From Bradyrhizobium sp. ISRA464 (lineage in GTDB: Bacteria > Pseudomonadota > Alphaproteobacteria > Rhizobiales > Xanthobacteraceae), in NCBI RefSeq assembly GCF_029910095.1, contig NZ_CP094526.1, positions 6,138,001 through 6,202,000 on the forward strand: a stretch of DNA of 64,000 nt, written 5' to 3'. Positions 25,601 to 34,900 of the stretch are shown in pieces; position 1 is the first letter of the stretch; the number at the start of each line of letters is the position of its first letter. Below the pieces are notes generated by a model that was not told where the DNA came from, did not search any database, and saw nothing but the letters and a program-made list of their open reading frames with translations. Position numbers and translations under genes: made by a program.

Positions 25601-26649
25601 ATGAAACGAAGGCCAAGGACGGCAATCCCTGGGGCATGTCCTTCCACACCCGAATTTGGCACATGGCAGAGGACTCGGAATGGTTCCGCACCGCTGCGCA
25701 ATTGCACAAAGCAGGCTTTGTGCGCGACGGCAGCCATTGGGACCCGCCGATAGGCGCGCGGCCGCGCCAGAGCGCGCTTGCGCTTGCAGGCGGGCACGAC
25801 AACCGCAGTCTCGCTTTGAAGGGCGGATCGCCAGGCCGCGACCGGGAGCGCTACGTGCCGCTCTATGAAGCCAAGATGATCCACCAGTTTGATCATCGCT
25901 GGGCGACCTATGACGCTGGCGACAGCCGCGACACGACCGTCGCCGAGAAGACCGATCCTGATTTCGAGCCGACCCCGCGCTATTGGGTGCCCGAACGCGA
26001 GGTCGCTGATCGCCTAACCCATCAGGGGTGGACGCGAGGCTGGCTCATGGGCTGGCGGGACATCGCGCGCGCAACGGACGAACGAACATTGATATCGGAC
26101 GTAATTCCAGCGTTTGGATCAGGGGACAAGTTCCTCTTAATGTTTCCTGTTGCTGAGCCGGCTAAATGCGCCGCCTTGTTAGCATCCCTGAATAGCTTGG
26201 CATGCGATTTTGTGGCGAGACAAAAAATTGGCGCCACGTCGTTCAAGCTTTACCTTATTAAGCAGATTCCTATTCTTCCACCTTCCTTTTACACCCCCGC
26301 CGATCTCTCCTTCATCACACCGCGCGTGCTCGAGCTCACTTACACCAGCCATTCTATGGCGCCGTTCGCGCGCGACCTCGGCTATGACGGCCCTCCATTC
26401 AATTGGGATGAGGACCGCCGCGCACGGCTGCGGGCCGAGCTCGACGCCTTCTACGCCCGGGCCTATGGGCTTACACGCGACGAGCTTCGCTACGTCCTCG
26501 ATCCCACTGACGTCAAGGGCCCGGACTATCCGTCGGAGACTTTCCGTGTTCTGAAGAAGAATGAGACTGCGAGATACGGCGAATATCGTACCGCGCGGCT
26601 TGTGCTGCAGGTTTGGGATCGTCTGGAACGTGGAGAGCTTACGACATGA
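22621..26649 (+). CDS. Eco57I-type N6-adenine DNA methyltransferase, DrmMI-like
   Basis: A 1342-aa class I methyltransferase. Motif I is VLDPACGSGHFLLAAARRIA near residue 500 and motif IV is DVVLGNPPWERVKLQEQEFF near 767, the NPPW form typical of N6-adenine methylation. The long N-terminal part (LRDEIARYFRIGQAIFREL) and the C-terminal target-recognition region (LACDFVARQKIGATSFKLYL) match the Eco57I/PglX/DrmMI layout. It probably marks host DNA so that the two helicases upstream act only on foreign DNA. DISARM class 1 and BREX both use such enzymes; the absence of pglZ, brxC and brxL argues against BREX. Its TGA overlaps the ATG of a 43-codon reading frame. Confidence 0.82.
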   Translation: MARFRRDLTSALIFDAIEVEGALISPAMLALIAQHQAGGQTEADYCVPKGLSLRDEIARYFRIGQAIFRELTASDAPSPTTTLNFVEKLLRDVFGFTDIARVGARVLQERQFTISLEALGGRVPVTVVPATDDLDRPSAQLLTDGQRRSASSALQNWLNASDSALWGLCSNGLLLRLVRDNASLTRPAFVEADLRRIFEGDAFADFAALWLLIHASRFGAPGTLPSDCGLERWRDAGQKQGVAARDKLRDGVEDALLSLGTGFLSHPDNGALRGRLQSGDLPLPEFFGELLRLVYRLIFLFAAEDRDLLHQPGTAVGARQLYAKGYSVGALRGRAVKRAAWDRYHDRWEGLLITFAALIRGEKRLGLPALAGLFAHDVIPNLENSRLANRNLMEAIFRLAWLRDESGLMPVNWRDMETEELGSVYESLLELTPQLSDDGWALAFAEGGAAKGHARKTTGSYYTPDNLVQALLDSALDPVLDRVEAETNDSSKALLAVTVLDPACGSGHFLLAAARRIATRLARVRTGGLATPADYRHALRDVARACVYGVDRNPMAVELTKVALWIETVEPGKPLGFLDANIRCGDALIGVFDLTALEKGIPDPAYKPLAGDDRETAKHFEKNNKAERDGQGTLDFAVGSGRLPAATPIAGEAKALRAMPEDSPEEIVAKRKQFDVALSDPRRWRLRVAADLYISAFFKTKIGGVPINRNTATIPTTAHVWEALAGRMPYDPLVGRAQVLAGHAGAFHWPLEFPDIIAAGGFDVVLGNPPWERVKLQEQEFFAARDPEIATAPNASARGRLIEKLKDAAPGTRERALYEEFETAKRTAEASSVFARVPVEDGGRFPLTGRGDVNTYALFTELFANLTSTRGRAGVIVPTGIATDATTAPFFAALVSQERLAQLIDFENRDAIFPAVHRSYKFSLLTIGRHVKQSHFVFFLTEPRQLAERERRFTLSTNDIAHINPNTKTAPIFRSRADAELTAKIYARVPVLSDETKAKDGNPWGMSFHTRIWHMAEDSEWFRTAAQLHKAGFVRDGSHWDPPIGARPRQSALALAGGHDNRSLALKGGSPGRDRERYVPLYEAKMIHQFDHRWATYDAGDSRDTTVAEKTDPDFEPTPRYWVPEREVADRLTHQGWTRGWLMGWRDIARATDERTLISDVIPAFGSGDKFLLMFPVAEPAKCAALLASLNSLACDFVARQKIGATSFKLYLIKQIPILPPSFYTPADLSFITPRVLELTYTSHSMAPFARDLGYDGPPFNWDEDRRARLRAELDAFYARAYGLTRDELRYVLDPTDVKGPDYPSETFRVLKKNETARYGEYRTARLVLQVWDRLERGELTT

Positions 26650-26777
26650 GCGCTGGCGAATGGCACGACGCGGAACCCGTTGACGCGCGGTTTGCTCGAT
26701 GTCTTCCTCATTCTCATCTGATCGCATCAACTGATCAGCTACAATTGCGACGGGGGCAATACAGTGACGAAGATTAG
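26646..26777 (+). other. Coupled 43-aa reading frame after the methyltransferase
   Basis: The TGA of the methyltransferase gene is overlapped by an ATG (ATGA) that opens a 43-codon frame beginning MSAGEWHDAEPVDARFARCL and ending just inside the next gene. Such tight overlaps join all other genes of this operon, which suggests that a real downstream gene once started here. The frame may be the 5' remnant of a lost operon member, for example a DrmC-type phospholipase-D protein, cut off when the DUF262 gene arrived. It could also be a natural short peptide or chance. Confidence 0.3.
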
Positions 26778-28869
26778 TGAGTTACTTGACGATATTCGAA
26801 CCCAAGATCTGGTTCTGCCCGAGTTTCAGCGCGAATATGTTTGGACCTTAGATCAGGCAAAGCAACTATTGGTGTCCCTTGTAAAGGGATATCCAGTTGG
26901 AGGCCTTTTGATCTGGAAAACGGATCGACCACCCGAATTGAAGAATGTTGCAAGGCTCCCAGACAAGATGGGAACTGTTCAGGTTCTGCTTGATGGGCAG
27001 CAACGCCTGACCACGCTTCATATGCTGCTCACCGGAGCAATACCCGCCTACTACCGCGAAGAAGATATTCTAAGTGATCCGCGGGAGCTGTATTTCAATC
27101 TAGAGAGTGGCGAATTTCAATACTATCAAAGTTCACGGATGCACGGCGATCCGATGTGGCGACGGGTTGTCGATTGCTTCGTAGATAACAGCATCGACCC
27201 CATCGGCATCGCAATGGAAAGCGGGCGTGAAAGCGCTATCGTTCCAAAACTTGCCCAACAACTCAACAAGAACCTGAACTTGTTGCGAGCGATTAAGGAC
27301 GTCAATCTTCCCGCTCAAGTTGTCCCGCAACATGCAGAGCTGGAGGAAGCGATTGATATTTTCGATCGGATCAATAGCCAGGGTACCAAGCTGACTGATG
27401 CCGAGCTAGCACTTACGCACGTAACAGCGAAATGGCCCCAGGCACGACGCGCGTTAAAGGAGAAGATGACCTTTTGCGCAGATCGGGATTTTGATTTTAA
27501 TCTTACCTTCATGACACGCGCACTTGTGACGAGCGTCACGGGTCGCGCGCTTTATGAACTGATTCATCCGAGACCATTGGGGGAATTACAAAGCGGCTGG
27601 AAGACCCTCAGCAACGTGCTCGACTACCTGATGAACTTGTTGCCTAAAACGGCGCATGTGCACGGCACCGACGATCTGAGCACAACCAACGCCCTGATTC
27701 CAATCATCGCGTACCTGGCCCGAAGCAATGGCGTGTTTCCAGATCAGAAATCAGCGCAGCATGCGCTCAATTGGTTGTACTCAGCTCTTGTGTGGGCGCG
27801 GTATGGATCTCAGACGGATCAACGCCTGGAAGCGGACTTGTCGATCGTTGCCAAGGAAGTAGAGCCATGGTCGGCGCTTCGCGCCAACATCATCGAGCAA
27901 CGTGGCAGGATCGATGTAAAGTCAGACGACTTTGAAGGCCGCACTGCACAACACCCATTGTATCGAATGGTATACATCCTGATGAAGGCCCACGGCGCAT
28001 TCGATTGGTTCAATGGAGTGCCGTTGGGTAAGACGGTTGGAACGTCATATGCGATCCATAGCCATCATATCTTCCCCCAAGCGCTGCTGTATCGTTCGGG
28101 ACTGGATGCCGACAATCACGTACATCGGCAGATGGTCAATGAAATTGCAAATCGTGCCTTCCTCACGGCAGTTAGCAACATCCCACTCTCCGATACAGAG
28201 CCAAGCGCCTATCTCCCTACGATTGAAGAAAAATATCCCGGTGCGCTTAAGAAGCAGTTCATACCCATGGATCCGGCGCTCTGGCGCGTGGATCGGTACG
28301 AAGACTTCTTGAATGCGAGACGTGAACTCCTGTCGCTCAAGCTGAATGAATATCTCGACAGCCTGATCGCTGAGCCCGACGAGGTCAAACATCGCCCTAT
28401 TGCCGAACTGGTTAAGCTTGGCGAAAGCTCCGTCCTGGAGTTCAAGAGCACCCTACAATGGGATGTTACTCAGAAGCAGGCGAACAAAGGGCTGCGCAGG
28501 GAGTGTTTGAAAACAATTGCTGCTTTCATGAATTCGGATGGAGGAACACTTCTGATAGGCGTCGAAGACAACGGCAACGTTCTTGGGCTTAGTCATGATT
28601 TTAGTTTGTTCGGCGGCTCACGTGACAGGTTCGAGCAGACGCTGGTCAACATCATCTTCGAAGCGATTGGAGCAGCGTTCGGCCCCTATTACAGAATTCG
28701 ATTCGAGCCGATCGATGATAAGCTAGTTTGCGTGGTTGAAGTCGATCCAGTTCGTGATGGCGGCGTCTTTGTGAAGACCGAGAAAGGTAACGAGTTTTTT
28801 GTCAGGCAGGGCAACACGACGCGATCACTCGACCCAGCAGAAACGCACGACTACCTAAAGACACGCTGA
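26764..28869 (+). CDS. DUF262-HNH-AlbA_2 fusion protein (GmrSD-like)
   Basis: A 701-aa protein from a GTG start. Residues 1-250 are a DUF262 domain: LPEFQREYVWTLDQAKQLL, GYPVGGLLIWK and the nucleotide-hydrolysis signature LLDGQQRLTTLHML at 75-88. Around residue 433, IHSHHIFPQALL, with a following ANRAFLTAVSN, is the HNH-type DUF1524 nuclease region of GmrSD enzymes. From about 550 to the end, GESSVLEFKSTLQWD, LIGVEDNGNVLGL and FFVRQGNTTRSLD form an AlbA_2 (Schlafen-like) domain. GmrSD enzymes cut modified phage DNA; AlbA_2 is tied to nucleic-acid binding or cleavage. The three-part fusion is unusual. Its base composition is visibly more AT-rich than the operon upstream, suggesting separate acquisition. 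Confidence 0.78.
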   Translation: MTKISELLDDIRTQDLVLPEFQREYVWTLDQAKQLLVSLVKGYPVGGLLIWKTDRPPELKNVARLPDKMGTVQVLLDGQQRLTTLHMLLTGAIPAYYREEDILSDPRELYFNLESGEFQYYQSSRMHGDPMWRRVVDCFVDNSIDPIGIAMESGRESAIVPKLAQQLNKNLNLLRAIKDVNLPAQVVPQHAELEEAIDIFDRINSQGTKLTDAELALTHVTAKWPQARRALKEKMTFCADRDFDFNLTFMTRALVTSVTGRALYELIHPRPLGELQSGWKTLSNVLDYLMNLLPKTAHVHGTDDLSTTNALIPIIAYLARSNGVFPDQKSAQHALNWLYSALVWARYGSQTDQRLEADLSIVAKEVEPWSALRANIIEQRGRIDVKSDDFEGRTAQHPLYRMVYILMKAHGAFDWFNGVPLGKTVGTSYAIHSHHIFPQALLYRSGLDADNHVHRQMVNEIANRAFLTAVSNIPLSDTEPSAYLPTIEEKYPGALKKQFIPMDPALWRVDRYEDFLNARRELLSLKLNEYLDSLIAEPDEVKHRPIAELVKLGESSVLEFKSTLQWDVTQKQANKGLRRECLKTIAAFMNSDGGTLLIGVEDNGNVLGLSHDFSLFGGSRDRFEQTLVNIIFEAIGAAFGPYYRIRFEPIDDKLVCVVEVDPVRDGGVFVKTEKGNEFFVRQGNTTRSLDPAETHDYLKTR

Positions 28870-28913
28870 GCGGGAGGGGCGCGGGCAGCTTTTGGTTTTC
28901 ATGGCGGCATGAG

Positions 28914-29678
28914 ATGAAAAGCATTGAAGATCCTCCCGGCTTTATTCTACGCACACAGGTGCAACAGGTGGCTTGGGAGAATGGGTATAGGCTGGAGCGA
29001 GGCGTGGAGGCCGGCTGGCTTCACTACGCATCAACCACTGCGCCCGGTTCTATCTGGATAGCGGGAGACTCTGGTCAAGGCCCATGGCATCTGTCGCTCG
29101 ACCGATCGAGCATCGCGGCCGAAATCGGAGACCTTCCTACTTCGTCCGTTAGAGGGCCTGGATTGATAACCTACGTTCTGCAAACTCTAACGGAGCTCCA
29201 CAGCGCCCTTGACCATATCTATCGGTTGGCTATCAGCCTTCCAGAGGCGCCGCTCGACCGTTTCAAAGCCAAGACGGCCAATCTTCCTCGGACCACGGAG
29301 GCCGAGAGGATGCTCGTTCAGCGAATCGGGCAAGACGTGTTCCGTGACGCCTTGATGAACTATTGGGGCAGTCGCTGCCCAATGACCGGCATCACCCAAC
29401 CCGCGCTGCTTCGTGCGTCACATATCGTCCCTTGGGCAGAGTGCACGGATGAAAAGCGGCTTGATGTACACAATGGTCTGCTGCTGTCAGCACTATGGGA
29501 CGCTGCGTTCGATCGTGGGCTTGTCAGTTTTGGCGACGATGGATTGGTGCTCGCAAGTCCGAAGTTGGACGTCAAGGCGCGCAACGCGCTCGGACTGGCT
29601 GCCGCTCCTCAACTTCTGCGCTTGCACGACGAGCACCGCGCCAACCTTGCTCATCACCGGAGCCGATATGGATTCTAA
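28914..29678 (+). CDS. HNH_2 endonuclease
   Basis: A 254-aa protein. The first 130 residues (GYRLERGVEAGWLHYASTTA, GSIWIAGDSGQGPWHLSL) form a beta-rich domain without a known name. From about residue 155 the HNH_2 nuclease reads CPMTGITQPALLRASHIVPW, then LDVHNGLLLSALWDAAFDRG and LVSFGDDGLVL. The His-Ile-x-Pro-Trp core and the later Asn-Gly-x2-Leu are the metal-binding and catalytic positions of this family. It lies 44 bp after the DUF262 fusion in the same direction, so it may act with it. HNH_2 proteins of this size are common in restriction and defence clusters. Confidence 0.72.
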   Translation: MKSIEDPPGFILRTQVQQVAWENGYRLERGVEAGWLHYASTTAPGSIWIAGDSGQGPWHLSLDRSSIAAEIGDLPTSSVRGPGLITYVLQTLTELHSALDHIYRLAISLPEAPLDRFKAKTANLPRTTEAERMLVQRIGQDVFRDALMNYWGSRCPMTGITQPALLRASHIVPWAECTDEKRLDVHNGLLLSALWDAAFDRGLVSFGDDGLVLASPKLDVKARNALGLAAAPQLLRLHDEHRANLAHHRSRYGF

Positions 29679-29852
29679 CGTTGCGATCTCTTCTGGCAAA
29701 AATCCATGCGAAGCAGCGAAAGATCGAAGTAGCAGCTATTCCGCGACCTGGTTCGGGCTGCTTAAATCTTTCCAGAACGCGTCCCTCCGATTGGAGCTTA
29801 TCTAATCCGAAAATCAGCCTCTTCGTAAACATTAACACTTGAGACGCCAACC

Positions 29853-31904
29853 GTGCTTGAGCTCGCTAATACATTTCATCGCAGCCTGGATCGGCTTACA
29901 AATGCCGAGCAAATGGCGACCAAGACCGTAGTGTTCGACTATATGGCCGACCCATCCAGACCTGGATTGTCGGCGCATCGCATAGACAGGGCTAGGGACA
30001 AGGGATTCTGGACCATCAGGGTCAACCGTGACTTGCGCATCGTGGTCTATAAGCAGCACCAAAAGTCGGTCTTTTGCTACGTCGCTCATCACGACGACGC
30101 CTATTCCTGGGCAGCACGTCGGCGGTTCGAGGTACACCCTGTCACCGGTGCGGCGCAAATAATCGAACTCGTTGAAGTTGTTCGCGAGGAAGTCAGAACT
30201 GTTGCTCGCGAGGCCACGAGGGCCAGCGTCCTCGCGAATGAGGACCAGGATTATCTGCTCTCGCTCGGCGTGCCCGCGACTTATCTCGAGCTTGTGCAAC
30301 AAGTTGACGAAGACGGCTTGCTTGAACTGCTACCACGGCTACCGGAGGAAGCGCAGGAAGCTTTGATGGCCATCGCGACCGGTGAGCGTCCGGAGCCTCG
30401 TCCGGTTATACAAACCAGCGCTGAAGCCGATCCCTTTACACATCCCGATGCTCTGCGGCGCTTCTGGGTTGCTAGTGACGAGCAGATGGTCGCTCAGGCA
30501 CTTGAGAAGCCGTGGGCGGAGTGGCTCGTTTTTCTTCATCCCTCACAGCGAGCTGCCGTCGAGAAGAATGTTATCGGGCCCGCACGAATATCCGGATCGG
30601 CCGGAACCGGAAAGAGCGTCGTTGCCATGCACCGCGCCGCTCACTTGGCACGTGAAACTCAGTCCGGAAGAATCCTGCTGACGACGTTCTCGAAAGTCTT
30701 ATCGGCGAGACTATCCGAGGGAATGGATACGTTGCTGGGGTTCTCATCTGAGGTACGGCAAAAAGTTGAAGTAATCCACCTTCATGCTTACGCCCATAGT
30801 CATGCGTCGCGGCTCAAGCCGCTGGCGATTGCTGACGACCGCGCGATCGATGACCTCATTGAACAGGCGCGGCATGACTTGGATGCAACCATAACGAACG
30901 AGTTTCTAAGGGCTGAATGGGACGCCGTCGTTGACTATTGGGGCATCAGATCGTTTGACGAATATAAAGGCATCGCACGCACCGGCCGCGGCGCGGCCAT
31001 TAGCGTTGGTCTTCGTCGGCGATTATGGGACGTTTTCGAACGTGTGCAGCGGCAACTAGCTGCAAAAGAACTGCATACGTTTGGCGAGGTCTGCGATCGG
31101 TTACGACAGCGGATCGAGGAAGACGGGGCCCGACCATTCACACATGTCGTAGTGGATGAAGCTCAAGACCTGGGTCCGCGTGAGTTGAGATTAGTCGCCG
31201 CCCTGGCACCGCCCGGCCCTCGCTCGCTGACATTTGCCGGGGATGTGGGTCAGCGCATCTTCCGCTGGCCCTTCTCCTGGCTGAGCGCCGGCATTGACGT
31301 TCGTGGACGATCTCACCGTCTTAAGGTCAACTATCGAACGACTACCGAGATACGCCAATTCTCGGACCGCCTCTTGCCAGCTCGTCTTACCGAGGTGGAC
31401 GGAGAAGCGGAAGAGCGTGGGGTCGTCTCACTGTTGAGCGGGCCCAAACCGGATCTCAAAGGTTCGACCGACCTTGCTGGAGAAGTACAGATCCTGGCCA
31501 ACTGGCTCAGTGGCCTTCGTGAACGCGGTATTGCACCCAGTGAAATCGCGATCTTTGCGCGCACAAGGCGGGTGCTTCAGGAAAGGGCCGCCCCCGCATT
31601 GAAACGCGCTGACATGAGCAGCATCTGGCTCGTGCCGGACAAGACCCATGAAGGCGGAAACGTCGTTCTGGGTACACTTCATTCCGCCAAAGGCCTTGAG
31701 TTTCGAGCAGTCGCAATCGTTGCATGCGACGACTCCCAAGTGCCCCTCCAGGTCGCCCTGGACTTGATGAAGGAGCCTGACGAGAAGCGCCTGACCCAAG
31801 AACGGGAACTAAGCCTGTTGTACGTCGGCTGCACCAGGGCTCGCGATCAACTGCTGATAACCTGGTCCGGAAACCCATCGCGATTTCTCGATGCTGCGAT
31901 GTAA
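29853..31904 (+). CDS. UvrD-like helicase with RelE/ParE-like N-terminal domain
   Basis: A 683-aa protein beginning at GTG 29853. The first ~95 residues resemble a RelE/ParE-fold toxin: FHRSLDRLTNAEQMATKT, then IDRARDKGFWTIRVNRDLRI and YKQHQKSVFCYVAHHDDAY. The rest is a superfamily 1 helicase with Walker A ISGSAGTGKSVVAMH near 245, DEAQD in VVVDEAQDLGPREL near 434, RSHRLKVNYRTTTEI, and GTLHSAKGLEFRAVAIVAC plus LYVGCTRARDQLLITW near the end. Solitary RelE-UvrD fusions recur in bacterial genomes; a defence role is plausible here but untested. It converges with zorD, with only 8 bp between their stops. Confidence 0.78.
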   Translation: MLELANTFHRSLDRLTNAEQMATKTVVFDYMADPSRPGLSAHRIDRARDKGFWTIRVNRDLRIVVYKQHQKSVFCYVAHHDDAYSWAARRRFEVHPVTGAAQIIELVEVVREEVRTVAREATRASVLANEDQDYLLSLGVPATYLELVQQVDEDGLLELLPRLPEEAQEALMAIATGERPEPRPVIQTSAEADPFTHPDALRRFWVASDEQMVAQALEKPWAEWLVFLHPSQRAAVEKNVIGPARISGSAGTGKSVVAMHRAAHLARETQSGRILLTTFSKVLSARLSEGMDTLLGFSSEVRQKVEVIHLHAYAHSHASRLKPLAIADDRAIDDLIEQARHDLDATITNEFLRAEWDAVVDYWGIRSFDEYKGIARTGRGAAISVGLRRRLWDVFERVQRQLAAKELHTFGEVCDRLRQRIEEDGARPFTHVVVDEAQDLGPRELRLVAALAPPGPRSLTFAGDVGQRIFRWPFSWLSAGIDVRGRSHRLKVNYRTTTEIRQFSDRLLPARLTEVDGEAEERGVVSLLSGPKPDLKGSTDLAGEVQILANWLSGLRERGIAPSEIAIFARTRRVLQERAAPALKRADMSSIWLVPDKTHEGGNVVLGTLHSAKGLEFRAVAIVACDDSQVPLQVALDLMKEPDEKRLTQERELSLLYVGCTRARDQLLITWSGNPSRFLDAAM

Positions 31905-31912
31905 GCTCGCGA

Positions 31913-34900
31913 TCAGCTCCGCACGGTTTTGCCGAATAAGCTCTCAATGTCGCTGTCGCTCGTCGGCGGCGTCAGCATGTCGCGCGACAATCTGCGCTTG
32001 GCCTCAAGTAATCTGTCCAGGACTTCATCGAAGGACTCGTTGGGCAAATCCGGATGGGTAGCCATAGGGATGTGGATGTTAACCGGCTTGGTCTGCCCAA
32101 TCCGATATGCGCGATCGTTGCACTGATCTTCGACGGCGGGATTCCACCACCTGCTGAGGTGAATGACATGATTGGCCGCGACGATATTAAGACCAACGCC
32201 AGCAGCCTTTGGCGAGAGAATCAGCAATCCGAAGCCATCCCCAGATTTCTCAAAGCTCTCGACGATGGCCAACCGCCGCTCGCCGGGCGTAGAGCCATTG
32301 ATGATCGCGGGCTTTCGGTCCAACCCGAAAGACATGGCAAGCCCCCGCGCAAGCACCTCCTGCATGGCTAGGTTTTCTATGAAGAGCAGAGCCTTCTCGT
32401 TCCGGCTCGCGATTTGTTCGAGTAGCTCGACCGTCGTCAACAGGCGAGCGGACCCACGCACAAACATATCGAAGCGAGCCTTGCCCGTCAGATCGATTGA
32501 AGATGGATCCTCCGGATGCAGCGAAACGCCTCGCATTCCGTGCAAGACCTTCAGCATGAAGCCCCGGGATCGATCGCCGCTGCCACGGGCCTCCTGAATC
32601 AATTCTCGATATGCCTGAGCTTGTCCCGCAGGCATCTCAGTCGGATATTTCTTCTCTTGCTTCGTTGGAAGACCCTCTAAGATATCGACTTTCATACGAC
32701 GCTTCATGACCGGCGGCGCCGCTTGCAGTGGAGTATCGAGCGTTCGTTTCAGTTCGCTCAGCTTTTCCGGAGAGTCTTGTTGGAATGTTCTTGAAAAGCT
32801 TTTCAGATCACCCAAGAACCCTGGAACTAGCCGATCGAACAGGCACCAGAGATCCTCCATCCGGTTTTCTATCGGGGTGCCGGTCAGACCAATCACAAAT
32901 TCAGCATTCAGCGCTTTTGCCGCCTTGGTGTTGAGAGTATCCGGCGACTTGATTTTCTGCATCTCGTCGAAGAGCACAACCGAATAGGCGACCCGCGCAA
33001 ACGATCGTTCATGATCGGTCAAGGTTTCATAAGTGGTCAAAATCCAGTCGGCTTCGCGCAGCTGTGCGACGTCAAGTGTGTCCTGATCGTTGCCCTCTGC
33101 GGAGCGCGGTAGCTTGAGCTGCTTGAGCGCGCTGCCATAGGCGTCGATCCGCTGTCCTAGCCCAAGCCCGGAGAGTCGGTCGAGGCTTTCCTTCTCCCAA
33201 TTCCTCAGCAAAGCCGTCGGCGCAACGATAAGGAATGGTCCATGAGTTGCGCCCTGGGCGCGCAATGCCGCCGCATTGGCCTTGAGCCAAGCCAGAAACG
33301 CAAGAGCCTGGTACGTCTTACCCAAGCCCATGTCATCGGCAAGAAGAACACCCGGCCAGCCAGCTGTCCAAGTTTGGACCAGCCACCTGAAGCCCTCGAT
33401 TTGATGAGGTTTGAGAGGGGTTGACCCCATCCGCGCCGCCGGCGGCGTTTCGGCGTCGATCAAAGCCGTCCGCCGTCTCAGTCCGAGTTCGTACTCGACT
33501 CCATCGAAATTGGTTTTCTTGATCAGCAAGACCAACCGCTGTTTGGGATCCTTGCCGTGGCCTTCAGTCTGAATATCCTCCAAAGTTAAGACTTCTTCCT
33601 GCGGCACCGTAGCTGACCGGCGGCGCTCTTCCGCCAGTACTTCTGGAGCAGAGTCGATTGGAATAGGACAGCCGCGAATGACAACGTGTGCATCACCGCG
33701 GATCTCGGCCTTTTGTATATCTTCCTCAACCTGTGCCAGTTCTTCCGCGCTGAGTGGCGCCAATTCCGAGACTGGCCCGTCCACGATCCAGCCGGCTTCG
33801 GGCAGCCAAGCATTCGGGCGGCGCGTCAACCAGGGTAGTTGTGGACGCTCCCACAGCCCCAGTCCTTCCACGCGGTCCGAATAGTGCTTGGTCTCCACGA
33901 ACAACTGTCCGGGCACAGTGCCCTCACCGGCGCTTTCCAGTGCGTGAGCAATGGCTGCCCGGGGATTTCGAACGAAGGCGCGCCGCTCCTCTTCCGAGCC
34001 TTTTCGCTTTTCCTTGAGGACGTCAAGCGCCAGCTTCAGCGCAGGATCTATCAGGACGAAGCGATTGCGGCCGACCTGATAGGCATCTCTCGCCTGCCCC
34101 GCCCCGCCGATCGCCTGTACAACAAACGACCGCTGATCCTCGGCTGATAGCAGAGCCGCGTTCCAGTCCTCCGATGCATGGGCCTTAATCGAATCGGTTA
34201 CGTTGGACTCTATTGGGCTTTCGGCGGCATCGGCCGGTTCGTCGTCCTGCGCAGTGAACTCCCGATTTCGACTCATGAGCACGGGAGCAAAATCCACCCC
34301 ATTTGCGGTCTCGCGAACGTCTAGAGCAAAGGCGCCAGCCTGATATAGCGTAAACGTTTCCAGAAAGCCGTCGCGCTTCACCTCGGCTCCCGTGAGATGC
34401 TTCAACGTATCCTGCACCGGAAGCCAGGCAGACACCCGCCGCTCAAAATCGCTCCCGATGGTGCCGTTATACGTACCGATCGCATCCACGAGTCGAAACA
34501 ATGTCGCATTGAGTCGACCAACCTGCTCTCCCCATTGCAGCAGCAGGCCGGCTCGTTCCGGCCGCACCTCCCTCCCCCACTTGTCGGTCCAACGGAGCCT
34601 GAGCAGGCCCGCGGGAGTTTCGATTCTTCCATCCAGCGCTATCGATAGCCCGAGCGCGGCGGGAGGCGGAAATCCCAGGGCGTCACAAATTCGGCCCGGC
34701 AACGACACCGCCTGGTCTGATGATATCCAGACATCCATGTCTGTCGATTTGGTCGCTCCGTTCTCGACCAGAGACTCCAATTCGAGCAGACACTCGCGGT
34801 CTAGCCCGGCGGCAGACCAATCCACGCGTGGAATGTCACGCATCCGGCCAAACCTACGTTTCTCGAGAGCACGAACATGAACGCCGTGCGTCGTAAACTC

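Noticed and set aside
14667..26649. A BREX system
   Set aside because: The methyltransferase resembles PglX, but no PglZ, BrxC, BrxL or BrxA gene is present. The helicases fit DISARM better.
26764..29678. A type IV restriction pair GmrS/GmrD as two genes
   Set aside because: The DUF262 and HNH parts are already in one protein, and the second gene is HNH_2, not the GmrD type.
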